From positions 162,227,001 through 162,291,000 of the forward strand of contig JAUMIR010000001.1 in the NCBI GenBank assembly GCA_030847615.1: a stretch of 64,000 nt of DNA, written 5' to 3'. Of the stretch, positions 21,539-31,540 are shown piece by piece. Each line of letters begins with the position of its first letter. Within the stretch, counting starts at the first letter, position 1. The translations under genes and the position numbers were made by a program. Source of the stretch: Gambelia wislizenii. Its lineage: Eukaryota > Chordata > Lepidosauria > Squamata > Crotaphytidae. The notes under the pieces are model-generated. The model worked only from the letters and a program-made list of their open reading frames with translations. It was not told the origin of the DNA and made no database searches.

Positions 21539-23740
21539 TCAGGACCTTCTAGATGGCTGTGGAGTGGTACTTCTCCTATAAGATTGGGAATAGGACGAAG
21601 TATGCCAAGCGGAGCGGTATCTGCGGCGATAGGCAGAAGATGAGGTGGAAGGCATACCGTACTTCCGCGCAGTGGTCCTCATCTTCTGTGTAAATTCTAA
21701 TTTTTCATCCGTCGCCCTATTGAAGAGCCCCGATTTGTCGAAGGGCGTATCTTCAATAGTTGCAGCCGCTTGTGGAGATAGCCCTGAGGATCTTAGCCAG
21801 GCATGCCTGCGCAATGCGATGGAGCCGGCCACTGTTTTGTCCACGCAGTCAGCCACATGTCTCGCCGAGTTCATCTGTTGCCCGGCCAACAGTTGAGCCT
21901 CGGTCTGGATGGCCACCGCGAGTCTCCGGCGCTCCTCGGGCAAATCCTGAAGCAAGGGTGACACATGCTCCCAAAGTACCTGTTGGTATGCACCCATACA
22001 GGCAGAATCATTAGCGATTCGAAAGCTGAGCCCAGCCGCCGAATACATCTTTTTGCCCATAATGTCCAGTTTCCGCCCCTCTGGATCCGAGGGTGTAGAT
22101 TGAGCTCGACGTTGCCTACATGGCTGAGCCGCCTCCACCACCACCGAATTTGGTTTTGGGTGTTCTTGCAACCAATCTATCCCCTCTCCAGCCACCTTGT
22201 ACAATCTGTCGATCCGTTTAGAAGTTGATGGGATGGACGAAGGGTTTTCCCATGAGTTCTGGGTTAACTTAAGCAGAGACGGCAGTACCGGTATATGAGC
22301 CGCCGGAGGAGCCCCCGACTTCAGGCGTTGGGAGATGGGGTCGAATGGTTCAGACTCCCGCTCCGTCAGTTTTAGGTGCAAGGCATGAGACATCCTGACT
22401 ATTTGCTCAGCGAAGGACCAAACATCGTCTGTGGGCGAGGATGAGTCATCGTCCAATAGATCAGGCTGAGGCGATGGAACAAAAGGTAGGTACTCTACCG
22501 AGGACTCAGATGACGAAGAGGAGTCAGAGGAAGGAGATGGAGAGCGCTGGTCCCGATGGAGGGACATTGTTCTTGGAGGCGGAGAGGGTGGTCTTGGTGC
22601 TGGGGGCAACGGAGGCAGAAGTCGGGATGAAGACAGAGAAGCTTGGCATGATGCATCCCGAAGTCTAGGCCCCGATGGCTCAGAGAGCGACCGGACATCC
22701 TTTTGCATCCCATGGAAAGAGATGTGTGGTGGAGACAAGAGGATCGCCTGGTGTGTTGCAGCCTCAGTCATCAGGTGGAAGGGCAGATCAGCCACCACTG
22801 CTGTTTCGGCCTGCACCATCAAAGGGGTTTTGAAAATAGACCTAGCGAGGTCGTATGTCCCATAAGCCACTTCATCCTCGATGATTTTCGAGGTGGATGG
22901 TCGTGGTTCCTCCCGAGCCTCAGGAGCAGGAGATGTAGCTCGGAGGAGTCCAGACCTCGAAACCAGAAGTGCTGGAGAGGGGCCCTGATCCCGTGGGGAA
23001 ACCCCCGCCTCTTCCTCTGAACCGATCTCCACTTCAACAATCTCCAGAGAGGGACTTGGTGTAATGGCCCTGGATTGTTGCCCTCCGGTTTCCACAGCTC
23101 GATCCCGAGGTGGGCTCAGTACCTGTGCTGGAGACTGGGCTGTAACAGCAGTACGGGTCGGTGTCTCACGAACCCGAGGCTGTTCCTTCGTCCTTTCATG
23201 GGAGCGCTTGGCTTTCTTTTTCTTAGGGAGTTTTCCCTTTGAGGAGGATTCACGGTCCCGACCTCGATCCTTGGAGCCTTCTCGATCCCGAGACGAGGTT
23301 TTGGTTCCCGCAGGTGTCGGATCCGAAGAGGGTCGGTCCCCAGCCAGGGTCGACTTTGTCGTGTGCTTGTGCGAGTGAAGCACAGCTTCAGGATCTGATG
23401 CCACAGAGCGACGGTGGGAAGGGCTATGGGATCGTCGGTGCTTTGCAGGTGGAGAGTGGCCAGATTTCGACGCCAGAGAGCTCTCTCGAGGCACGAGCGC
23501 TGCTCCCTGTCCCAAAGCCGGAGTCGATGCAGCAGATGGGATAAGGGCCTTCTCGTAAAGGAATGATTTCAGGCGGGAAGAGCGGTGTTTCCTCGCCTGA
23601 GGGGTAAAGGCCCGACAATGTACACAGGCATCCACATTATGGGATTCGCCCAAGCAGATGAGACATCTGGAATGACTGTCTGAGCTGGGCAGCTTTGCCT
23701 GACAGACTACGCACCTCTTGAAGCCCAATTTGGAAGCCAT
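21539..23740 (-). CDS. DIRS ORF1 gag-like protein (733 aa)
   Basis: The ORF is uninterrupted from ATG to stop. The N-terminus holds a Cys/His cluster (C10, C13, H23, C26, C29, H34, C39, C42) followed by F-T-P-Q, which probably binds zinc and nucleic acid. Residues about 90-215 are rich in Ser, Arg, Lys and Pro. Residues about 380-460 hold proline and serine runs and an acidic patch. The C-terminal third contains a helical block ending E-D-T-P-F-D-K-S-G-L-F-N-R-A and K-M-R-T-T-A-R-K-Y-G, the part also kept in the remnant at 15200. In DIRS elements the first ORF is taken to be a gag-like RNA-packaging protein; the role here is inferred from position and the zinc cluster. Confidence 0.85.
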   Translation of the reverse strand: MASKLGFKRCVVCQAKLPSSDSHSRCLICLGESHNVDACVHCRAFTPQARKHRSSRLKSFLYEKALIPSAASTPALGQGAALVPRESSLASKSGHSPPAKHRRSHSPSHRRSVASDPEAVLHSHKHTTKSTLAGDRPSSDPTPAGTKTSSRDREGSKDRGRDRESSSKGKLPKKKKAKRSHERTKEQPRVRETPTRTAVTAQSPAQVLSPPRDRAVETGGQQSRAITPSPSLEIVEVEIGSEEEAGVSPRDQGPSPALLVSRSGLLRATSPAPEAREEPRPSTSKIIEDEVAYGTYDLARSIFKTPLMVQAETAVVADLPFHLMTEAATHQAILLSPPHISFHGMQKDVRSLSEPSGPRLRDASCQASLSSSRLLPPLPPAPRPPSPPPRTMSLHRDQRSPSPSSDSSSSSESSVEYLPFVPSPQPDLLDDDSSSPTDDVWSFAEQIVRMSHALHLKLTERESEPFDPISQRLKSGAPPAAHIPVLPSLLKLTQNSWENPSSIPSTSKRIDRLYKVAGEGIDWLQEHPKPNSVVVEAAQPCRQRRAQSTPSDPEGRKLDIMGKKMYSAAGLSFRIANDSACMGAYQQVLWEHVSPLLQDLPEERRRLAVAIQTEAQLLAGQQMNSARHVADCVDKTVAGSIALRRHAWLRSSGLSPQAAATIEDTPFDKSGLFNRATDEKLEFTQKMRTTARKYGMPSTSSSAYRRRYRSAWHTSSYSQSYRRSTTPQPSRRS

Positions 23741-24019
23741 AATGGGCAGCGTGAGTCACGACGGACCGGGTCAGACCAGAGGGAGCGGTAACAAAGCCAG
23801 AGGGATACGCAAGTCGTGGTCAAGAAAAGCCGAGTCAAGCCAATGTAGCAGAGAACGTTACCAGAGCCGAAAGGGAGATCCAAAGTCGTCGTCAAGAAAA
23901 CCGAGTCAAGCCAGCAAAATCGAACAATAGCCAAAGGGTAGAGCAGGAATCTAAGTCAAAAACCAGTCCGAGTCGAAAAAATCAGAGAATCGTAGCGATG
24001 AAGTTTCCTTTAGAGCTGC

Positions 24020-24095
24020 TAGCGCGGCGGAAAAAAAGGAACTGAGGGGATTTAGGCGGGAAGCCCTTATAAGGGACCATTAGGATGGGTGCAAA
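24020..24095 (-). repeat. DIRS 5' ITR (incomplete)
   Basis: The sequence from the T-rich run near 24036 out to 24095 is the inverted match of 18050-18118 ('ttcccgcctaaatcccctca'). The outermost part present at the other end (17908-18040) is missing. It is replaced by an (AAC)n tract at 24096-24110, so this terminus was truncated or never completed. Confidence 0.7.
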
Positions 24096-24110
24096 CAACA
24101 ACAACAACAA

Positions 24111-24970
24111 GATTTTGATCTTTTGAATGTATATCTCATTAAGAAAAAAAAAATACATGTTCCAGTTTATGACTTGTGAAGGCCACAGCATATGCAGAGC
24201 CCTTCAGTGAACACAGCTTGCCATGGATGGGAGGGTGGCTGCCAAAGACGAGGGAATGTTTGGTGAAGTGGGTACATAATTCCCCATGTGGAGAAGAATG
24301 TGCAGAAATGCAAAGGAAGTAAGCAGTGTGAGTAATGAAAAATAAGTTTGGTTGAGTTCCACAAAAAAAAAATCTTGAGAGGAAACGCAGATTACTTTCC
24401 CAAGCCTACAATCCCCACTCCAGGAGATGCCCCCAACCCTGGAAATAAAATAAATTTTATCCTCTTCCCTTTTTATCACTTAAAATCTGATGTGTTGGAA
24501 ATTTGAGAAGGCTACTCCTTCCTTCCATCCCACAGAGAAGAGCTGAACAACAGCTTGTTTTTTACTAAGAGCAGTGGCTCATGGGAAAACCTCTCCTCCA
24601 TGCCCTCCACTGCTTTGATGATCAGCTTTTAAAAGGTAGGGATGTATGTAAAAGAGGGGAATGTGTTTTAGGATTTGGGCTAGCAGGGAAGTATTGATGG
24701 TAAATTGGGAAGGAACACTGTCAATTCAAATTTTGATCTGAATTGGAAAAAATGGGGGATTAAAGTTCAGGTGAACTTCATCAATCTCTGTTGAATCATC
24801 CCTACAGACAATCCTCACATGTATTTTGAAATTCAGTGCCAAAATTACAACTTAAAGTCAACATGGAAAGCTTTTCCAGAGGTAACTTTAACTCTCCAGT
24901 ATCAAGTTGAAATCTATAGTACAGTATTTAAATATTTATGGCAACTGTAAAATCTCAAGCACAACAGTAC
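24111..24970. other. No gene or repeat recognised
   Basis: This stretch lies between the DIRS element and MEI4 exon 24971-25102. No coding sequence with splice borders was seen. Confidence 0.4.
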
Positions 24971-25102
24971 CTCATTGGCACACTGCAACCCATCAGCAAA
25001 CCGACTAACTTCTCTGAACAGCAGGGATATCATAAAGTTCCTTAAAGTGCTGCACCGGCCAAGCAAAACAAGGGCATGGGATATAGAATCCTGCATCTGA
25101 AA
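24971..25102 (-). CDS. MEI4: MEI4 exon (C-terminal region), 132 bp
   Basis: MEI4 acts with REC114 and IHO1 on meiotic chromosome axes to let SPO11 make double-strand breaks. This exon encodes 44 residues starting F-Q-M-Q-D-S-I-S-H-A and including L-G-R-C-S-T-L-R and E-V-S-R-F-A-D, which I recognise as the helical block after the N-N-x-x-N region of vertebrate MEI4. The acceptor reads TTTTAATCAG|TTTCAG and the donor AATGAG|GTACTG. Both borders are phase 0, which matches the phase-0 end of the exon at 59751-60307. The intron to the preceding exon is about 34.6 kb. The final exon or exons were not found to the left and may be outside the window. Identification rests on remembered family sequence. 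Confidence 0.75.
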
Positions 25103-25326
25103 CTGATTAAAAGCATTGTTAAACTTCAATTTGTTAAAAACAAAAAAAACCAAAAAAAAACTTAAGTCAGTTAAAATGCACCAGTATACTTGGAACTTTG
25201 ATTGTACACTGAAAAGACATCTAATCAAATATGGCAGCATGTTCTTACTATGCCATTCTAAGTATATTTACTCAGAAGTTAATTGGGTTCATTCACTAGT
25301 AAGTTTCTTTAAGCCTAAATACCATG

Positions 25327-25545
25327 AAGGGACCAGATTCTATCTGACCTTGGAAGCTAAGCAGGGTCAGTCCTGGTTAGTACTTGGAGGGTGGACCACC
25401 AAGGAATACCAGATGCTGTAGGCTACATTCAGAGGAAGGCAATATCAAATCACCCTGAGTAATTCTTGTCTAAGAAAACCCTATGATATTGATGGGGTTG
25501 CCATAAGTCAAGGAGCAATTTAAAGGCACATACACACAGACATTT
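25327..25545 (+). mobile_element. 5S-rRNA-derived SINE with BovB-like tail
   Basis: The head follows 5S rRNA: 'accttggaagctaagcaggg' and 'ctggttagtacttggagggt', then 'gctgtaggct', which carry the internal promoter boxes for RNA polymerase III. The tail 'gatggggttgccataagtca' resembles the BovB LINE 3' end, whose enzymes would mobilise it. It is complete or nearly so. Confidence 0.85.
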
Positions 25546-25571
25546 CCTTAAGATTAGATTCTATATCAGCA

Positions 25572-25690
25572 GAGCTTTTGTCCTCCAGGTGTTTTGGACT
25601 TCAACTCCCAGGAGCACCGGGCAGCTTAGTCAATGGTTAGAGGTTGTGGGAGCTGAAGTACAAAACATCTAGAGGACCACAGAATGACAA
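25572..25690. mobile_element. hAT-type MITE
   Basis: Facing arms 'gtcctccaggtgttttggac' and 'gtacaaaacatctagaggac' are inverted copies. They match the 'ctccagatgttgctggactg' arms of the family copies at 40850 and 50868. Confidence 0.55.
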
Positions 25691-25789
25691 CCAGCAACTA
25701 AATTACTGAAGCAGCTTCCACACATTCCAACAAATCAGTAAGGAAGCATCTTCCACCCAATGAAACCACACCAAGGTAGCTAGCTGCTG

Positions 25790-26250
25790 CTGCTATTATT
25801 ATCTTTATTTCTATCCCACTCCCCCACCCCCAATTTGGGACTCAAAGCAGTGTACAATAAAAAGATATTGTTAAAATCAGCAAAATACAAAAGTTAAAAC
25901 ACAATTAAACAACTAAAAAGATAAAAACAGCTAAGACTCTAAAAAACACATGCATACACACACACGTACACAACACTCACATATACCCCAGCACTGCCAT
26001 TAGCAAAGATCGGCAAAGGCCTGCCGAAACAGGAAAGTTTTTACTTGGCTCTGGAAGGAAGGCAGAGAAGGTGCCAATCTGACTTCTCTGGGCAGACTGT
26101 TCCAGAACCTTGGGGCAGCCACTGAGAAGGCCGTCTCCTGAGTTCCCACCAGATGCACTTGTGAGGATGGTACGACAGAGAGAAAGGCCTCTCCAGCAGA
26201 TAGAAGAGCCCGGACTGGTTCATAAGGGAGACTACAGTCCTTGTATAGCA
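25790..26250 (-). mobile_element. L2-type LINE 3' end
   Basis: The minus strand frame at 26000-26251 gives the L2 C-terminal block A-F-S-V-A-A-P-R-F-W-N-S-L-P then P-S-F-Q-S-Q-V-K-T-F-L-F. The 3' UTR (to 25790) ends in 'aataataatag'-type repeats on the minus strand. The copy is 5' truncated. Confidence 0.75.
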
Positions 26251-27487
26251 TTTAAAATTTATTACTAATGTGTGGATTTCTAATTTGATGTGGATTTCTA
26301 ATTTGAAAAAAAGTAAAGAATACTGTAAACAGGTTGCATATAGACTGAGTTTGCACCTTACCACATAAAACAACAGATACCTGGCTGTGCCAGAATTGTC
26401 TACAATTACACAGACCCCTCTGCTGGCAGTTTCAGATACACGGGTGTGTGTGTGCATGTACTGTATATTCAAACAATCTTTATGCAATCAGTTTCCACAT
26501 AAATTTTCTGCTCACTAGATTGCAGAGATGTGATCCCACAAATGGAAAGGGTTTTTGCATTTTACATCATCCCCCACTGTAAGGCTTCCTGGTGTTTTGG
26601 GAAAGGGTGGGAGGGAAAGGAGGCACTTGTTATTTTCTGTATTCTGTTTCCAGATAAGGCCAGAATCAACAGGAAAGCAGTGAGCTCTGGATTCACTCCA
26701 GGCATGTTTTTGCTAGTCAGCAGCCACAGTTCTAACACGCACACTCCCATATTCCCAGATCAGGAAAAGGGATGCCTTTAGAGTACAAAAGCTTATAGCA
26801 CTGATTTCAACTGAGGGAAGGTCGTTACTTTGTAGACTATAATCATCAAGATGGCCCACCTCCATTCAGTAGCTATATCTCAAGCACATATGAGGTTTCT
26901 TGTAATGTGGATAACAGAAGAAACATACAGTACTTTAAAATAAGCATTATTTTAAAAACCCAACAGTATGGAGATAAAAAGACAGTACTGTATTTCCTTT
27001 TTTAAAAGAAACACATTGAAATCCTGGAGACTGAAAAAAAAATCTTTGTAGAGGGGCTTTCACAATTTGGTCATCACCTCACTAAACTCAGAAGGTAGAG
27101 AGATACTTGCAGCAGAGATGTGGATGATCTCAAAGAATGGCCAAGCTCATATGACCATTCAAGGCTGGTCCTTCAAACAGAAAAAAAAGTTTTGTAAAAC
27201 CTCACTAATGAAGAGAGTAACTGGCTTCTCTGCATATCATAGTGAACAATCTGTACAGTATCTTCAAAACTGTATTTGGATGAGACAGAGCACCTGCACA
27301 CAGTTCTGTCACAAACAAAACCAACCCTTCTCTATAAAACCTTTATACAACCAAATTATCTCCACTTCTCTTAAAAGTGATTAAAATGGCTTGGTAGAGA
27401 AAAAGATATAGAAATGACACTTTCAAATACTGTTACTATTGTGTGTTAGTAGAATGAACAAGTCCAAATGACATTCTAAGGGAAATA
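26251..27487. other. No gene or repeat recognised (MEI4 intron)
   Basis: AT-rich intron sequence. Frames longer than 60 codons show no domain. Confidence 0.4.
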
Positions 27488-28164
27488 CAGTTGTCCCTCC
27501 ACATTCGCGGGGGTTAGGTTCTTGAGACCCCCGCGAATGTGGGAAAACCGCGAATAACAGATGCTGCTCCTGCAGCCCCCCCCCCCAGAGGGAGAGAGGC
27601 AGCAGGAGGGTGTCTGGCCAGCCTAGCTGGCCTCTCCGCAGCCTTTCTGAGGGGACTCCAGGCCTTAGAAGCCCCAGAGCCCACTGAGAAAGGCCGGGGA
27701 CAGCAGTGGGCGGGCAGGGAGGAGGCTGCACTGCCTCTCCCCGGCCTTTCTCACCCCCCCGCCCTTCCCAAAGTGGCAAGGGGGCTTCAGAAGCCCCCGC
27801 CACCACTCTCCCTAACCCCCCGCCCTTCCCAAAGTGGCAAGGGGGCTTTTGAAGCCCCCGCCGCCACTCTCCCTCACCCCCTGCCCTTCCCAAAGTGGCT
27901 GCGGGGGCTTTTGAAACCCCCGCCGCCACTCTCCCTCACCCCCCGCCCTTCCCAAAGTGGCGTAGGGGGTCCCTCGCTGCCTTGGGAAGGGACTGGGGTG
28001 GAGTGAGGGAGGCTTTCCATCCCCCCTTTCCCAAGGCAGCGAAGGGATTTCTGAAAACCCCTTCGCTGCCTTGGGAAGGGACGGAGTGGAGAGGAGGGGC
28101 AGGCAGCTTTCCGCGAATAATCAAAACTGCGAATGTGAAAGTTGTGAATGTGGAGGGGCAACTA
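27488..28164. mobile_element. Pogo/Tigger-like MITE with GC-rich tandem interior, 677 bp
   Basis: TA-flanked, with ends CAGTTGTCCCTCCACATTCG and the complement of GTGGAGGGGCAACTA. Sub-terminal 'ttcgcgggggttaggttctt' is followed by an inverted partner, giving a hairpin at 27503-27541. The interior (27740-27965) has four imperfect units of about 60 bp around 'cttcccaaagtggcaagggg', and then larger palindromic units with 'ccttgggaaggga'. Long frames on both strands come from these GC-rich repeats and are not genes. Confidence 0.7.
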
Positions 28165-28382
28165 TACATTTAAGTCTCAAACCTATGTCTGCTGACCCTA
28201 ATCCAAATCCACTGAACTAGCACAATGCACCACAATTTAGATATGTAGCAAAACTTTTCCCAGTGACGGTGAGTCCTGCAGCTCTGTCAATCTTATAGCT
28301 GATCTGTAAAATGTCAATGTTTTAGTCACCTTATAATCATTCAGTATGCATCTTTTAAAAGCCAATATATCAAATCTGCATC

Positions 28383-28860
28383 AAAAAGGATACTGACAAA
28401 TTGGAGCATGTCCAGAGGAGGGTGACTAAAATGGTGAAAGGTCTGGAAACCATGCCTTATGAGGAAGGATTTAGGGAGATGAGTATGTTTAGCCTGGAAA
28501 AAAGACAGTTAAGGGATGATATGATAGCCCTGTTTAAGTATCTGAAGGGGTGACACATTGAGGATGGAGCAAGATTGTTTTCTGCTGCTCCAAAGACTAG
28601 GACATGGAGCAATGGGGCCAAACTACAGGAAAAGAGATTCCACCTAAACATTAGGAAGAACTTCCTGACAGTAAGAGCTGTTCGGCAGTGGAACACACTC
28701 CCTCGGAACGTGGTGGGGTCTCCTTCCTTGGAGGTCTTTAAACAGAGGCTAGATGGCCATCTGTCAGGAATGCTTTGATCATGATTTCCTGCATGGCAGA
28801 ATGGGGTTGGACTGGATGGCCCCTTGTGGTCTCTTCCAACTCTATAATTCTATGATTCTT
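28383..28860 (+). mobile_element. CR1 LINE 3' end
   Basis: Late ORF2 ([13 protein letters not shown] start near 28398, F-H-L-N-I-R-K-N-F-L at about 28640, V-R-Q-W-N near 28690) is followed by the 3' tail ending 'attctatgattct', the short direct repeat that ends CR1. It is 5' truncated, and stops and frameshifts are present. Confidence 0.85.
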
Positions 28861-29454
28861 AGCTTCTTATTTAAAATTGTCATGTTTTATTACCTGCTTG
28901 CATGCAGATTTGTGTCTGAAACCAAAGTGTGCATCTTAAAATGGGAGATATAAAAATGATAAACACAGAAGAATAATCTCATTAAATCTGTGGTTCATTT
29001 TGGAACAATTTGTGTTACCATAGTAGGCTGGAATTAGGGATGCCAGAGAAATTTGCCACATAATCCTCTGGTACCAAGGGGATGGTATCAGATTTTGTCT
29101 ATTGTGGTGCTGGACTACCTTGTCCCAATAAAACCTTTAACCAGGTGGGAAGGAACCTCTGCCCTTGACATAGGAACATTTATGGAAATATTTACATGTA
29201 GGCCTCTGGAAAATGCTGTGTTACTTTCAAAAGTGACAGCTGTTAAACAAAGCAAAACAAATGAAAAAGAAGGAAGAAACAGCACAATTTTGTATATACA
29301 GATGCATGTAAATTGCTTTCAATAAGCATGCTCTGTAGAAAAAATAGTATTATTTTGCATCGAACATTCACTAGAATTAAAAAAAATCCCATAAAAATAG
29401 TGTTTTGTAGATAATAGCATGGATGAAAGTGAGGCATAATAAACAAATCAGGGG
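28861..29454. other. No gene or repeat recognised (MEI4 intron)
   Basis: Unique-looking sequence with no coding signature. Confidence 0.35.
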
Positions 29455-29640
29455 AGAAGGAGATGATAGGTTTCAAAGTATCACCACAACTAGGAAAAGA
29501 ACAGGAAGTGTTCAACTGTTAGAAGTATATGTGTTTTTTGTAGTAACCATGTTTAGATTTAGTGGTAGTAGTTGATGTATGTCATGTTTTATTATTATGT
29601 GGAAATTTTGAATAAAAATACCTTTAAAAAGAAAAGAAAA
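29455..29640 (+). mobile_element. Possible L1 3' UTR
   Basis: A T-rich, G/T-rich stretch ending 'ggaaattttgaataaaaata', then an A-rich tail with (GAAAA)n. It resembles the 3' ends of the L1 copies at 1487 and 2560. There is no coding part. Confidence 0.35.
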
Positions 29641-29879
29641 GAAAGTGAGGCATTAACTGTGAGGTTGGCTCACAGTAGCCAACCGGGCAAAGAAGAGGAT
29701 GACTGCACAAAAGAGAGAAATTGACAAACCAAGCCATGCATCAAAAGAGTATAAGAAGAGAAGGAGGTATGCTCACTCGCTCTTCCTTTCCTACAGCCAC
29801 CTCTTTCAGCTCTCAATGGGGAGCATACATACAGCTAATTCAGCCCAACAGGTACTGCCAATCATTTCCATGCCATCAT

Positions 29880-30350
29880 AAAAGGCCAAGAGATTCTGTC
29901 ACAAGGACCACACCTTCCCATATGAGCCTTCCTGAGTTTTACGATCTGCAGGGGAGGCATTTCCCTCTATCCCACTGGCTTCACAGGCAGGATTGGTGGG
30001 AACATGGGAATGCTTTTTCTGTGGCTGCTCCAACACTCTGGAATTCCCATCCTGGGGAAGTTAGGATGGCTCCTTTGTTGTCCTCTCAGTGGCAGGTAAA
30101 GACCTTTCTTTTCCAGCAAGCCTTTGGAAACTTATTTTTAACAAAAGGGCTATTTATGGTGCAGTACTGTTTCTAATCTTTGTTTTAAAATTAAGATTTT
30201 AAATAGTTTTAATGCTCTTGTTTAATTCTGTTTTAATCTTATTTTTCCTTATTTTAACTCTATGTGTTTTTATTGTATCTTTTGCCTTTTTGTAAGCCAC
30301 CTTGAGTCTGTCTGGGAGAAAGGCTGGATATAAATAAAGTTATCGATGGA
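29880..30350 (+). mobile_element. L2-type LINE 3' end
   Basis: The block N-A-F-S-V-A-A-P-T-L-W-N-S (about 30010-30050) and W-Q-V-K-T-F-L-F-Q-Q-A-F (about 30090) match the L2 C-terminus. The 3' UTR reads 'gtaagccaccttgagtctgt' and ends 'aaataaagttat'. It is 5' truncated. Confidence 0.8.
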
Positions 30351-31330
30351 TGTCACTTTCATGAGAGTTGCAAAAAAGAAAACAAAAAGTGCGCTGAGGG
30401 ACAGTACAGTGCTATTTTAGCAATCCATGACATTCTGACCTTCGGTCTTTTTTTTTTAAGGTTCAAGTGATGGTACACTAAGGAGTACCATGAAAGAAAC
30501 AGAGAGGGTTCCAATACAAGAGCGTGTCAGTCATGTGGGGGTGACAGTGGGCCCTCCAGAGATGGTAGGATGCACGCGCGCGCACACACCCCCCCCAGTC
30601 CCGTGGTTAATCTGGCCATAATCCCAGAAACAACAGCTTCAATAGAGGAAATTTTTATGAAAAAGAGTAACGTTAAACAAATTAGTTCACCTTAAATCAT
30701 GTCTGAATAAACTGCAATTATTCCACTTTTACATAAGTAACTGACTGTCAATTGCTGGCATTTCTTTGCTAAAGCAATTAAGTCTGCCTAGTGCTACAGT
30801 TAACAATATTACAAAGTGTCAAAAAGTATGGTATAGTTCACAATATTATAAGGGAGAGTTTTCCATTAAAAAAAATATGAAAGTGCTGTTGCAGATAACC
30901 TGTCACATTTCTTGCCTTGAATTATTGTGATTTTATATGCACAGAATAAAAAGGAAATCATATTTGAAAGATTAAAAGGATTTTGTGCTAAAATGCTCCC
31001 TGATGATGCATGGATGGCATTCATACAATTCTCTAGGACTTTTCTTTCATATAACATCTGTGGAAATAGGTGATACATTATAAAATAACTAAAGGAATTT
31101 GCTTCAGAGATAAAACTATACTTTTTACCCCTAACTTTCCAATCTAGCCTTTTTTTTAATTGCTGAAGAGAACAAAAGCTTCTAACCTGTTTTACTTGCT
31201 AGCCTCCTTACCATTCAGCTTTGGACTTGGAAAGCAAGCTCACGAATGGTCTACTAGTTAACAATATCCCCTAAAAGTAAAGGGATAGATTTAAGTTTAA
31301 TTTTCCACTTCAATTTTAGGATTTGGTATA
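30351..31330. other. No gene or repeat recognised (MEI4 intron)
   Basis: A C/G-rich microsatellite-like stretch lies at 30573-30600 ('gcgcgcacacac' then C run). Nothing else is recognised. Confidence 0.4.
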
Positions 31331-31540
31331 CCAGTGTGGTGTAGTGCTTTGAGTGTTGGACTATGAGTCTACAGACCAGGGTTTGAATCTTCACTCAGCC
31401 ATGGAAACCCCCTGGGTGACCTTGGGCAAGTCACACACTCTCAGCCTCAGAGCAAGGCAAAGGCAAGCTCCCTCTGAACTAATCTTGCCAAGAAAACCCA
31501 GTGATAGGATTACCTTGAAGGCACACAAGAGCAACAATAC
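31331..31540 (+). mobile_element. tRNA-derived SINE with BovB-like tail (Sauria type)
   Basis: The A-box-like 'tggtgtagtgctttgagtgt' and B-box-like 'gggtttgaatctt' are about 40 bp apart. Then come 'gtgaccttgggcaagtcaca' and the tail 'gccaagaaaacccagtgata' with 'taccttgaaggcacacaa'. The tail again resembles the BovB 3' end. The same family is at 54965-55172 in the other direction. Confidence 0.8.

Larger units (their letters stand above)
17906..24095 (-). mobile_element. DIRS-type tyrosine-recombinase retrotransposon, near full length
   Basis: In transcription order (right to left) it has a 5' ITR part (24095-24020), a gag-like ORF (23740-21539), an RT/RNase H frame (about 21380-19531), an overlapping tyrosine-recombinase ORF (21151-18500), an internal complementary region (about 18290-18190) and a 3' ITR (to 17906). 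The segment 'cttataagggcttcccgcct' occurs at both ends in opposite orientation (18070 and 24055). There are no LTRs and no DDE integrase. This layout is the DIRS hallmark: linear cDNA is circularised by inverted repeats and integrated by the recombinase. The element is markedly richer in CpG than its flanks, which argues for a fairly recent insertion. Confidence 0.9.

Noticed and set aside
25340..25430. Possible true 5S rRNA gene
   Set aside because: The 5S-like head is followed by a BovB-like tail and occurs several times in both orientations in diverged form, so these are SINEs, not rRNA genes.
27423..28173. Long proline/glycine-rich frames on both strands
   Set aside because: Same reason: tandem GC-rich units in a MITE.
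30573..30600. Possible Z-DNA forming promoter element
   Set aside because: Only a short CG/CA microsatellite, with no gene nearby in a fitting position.
31335..31400. Possible tRNA gene
   Set aside because: A- and B-box-like sequences are present, but there is no cloverleaf-compatible acceptor stem, and a SINE tail follows.
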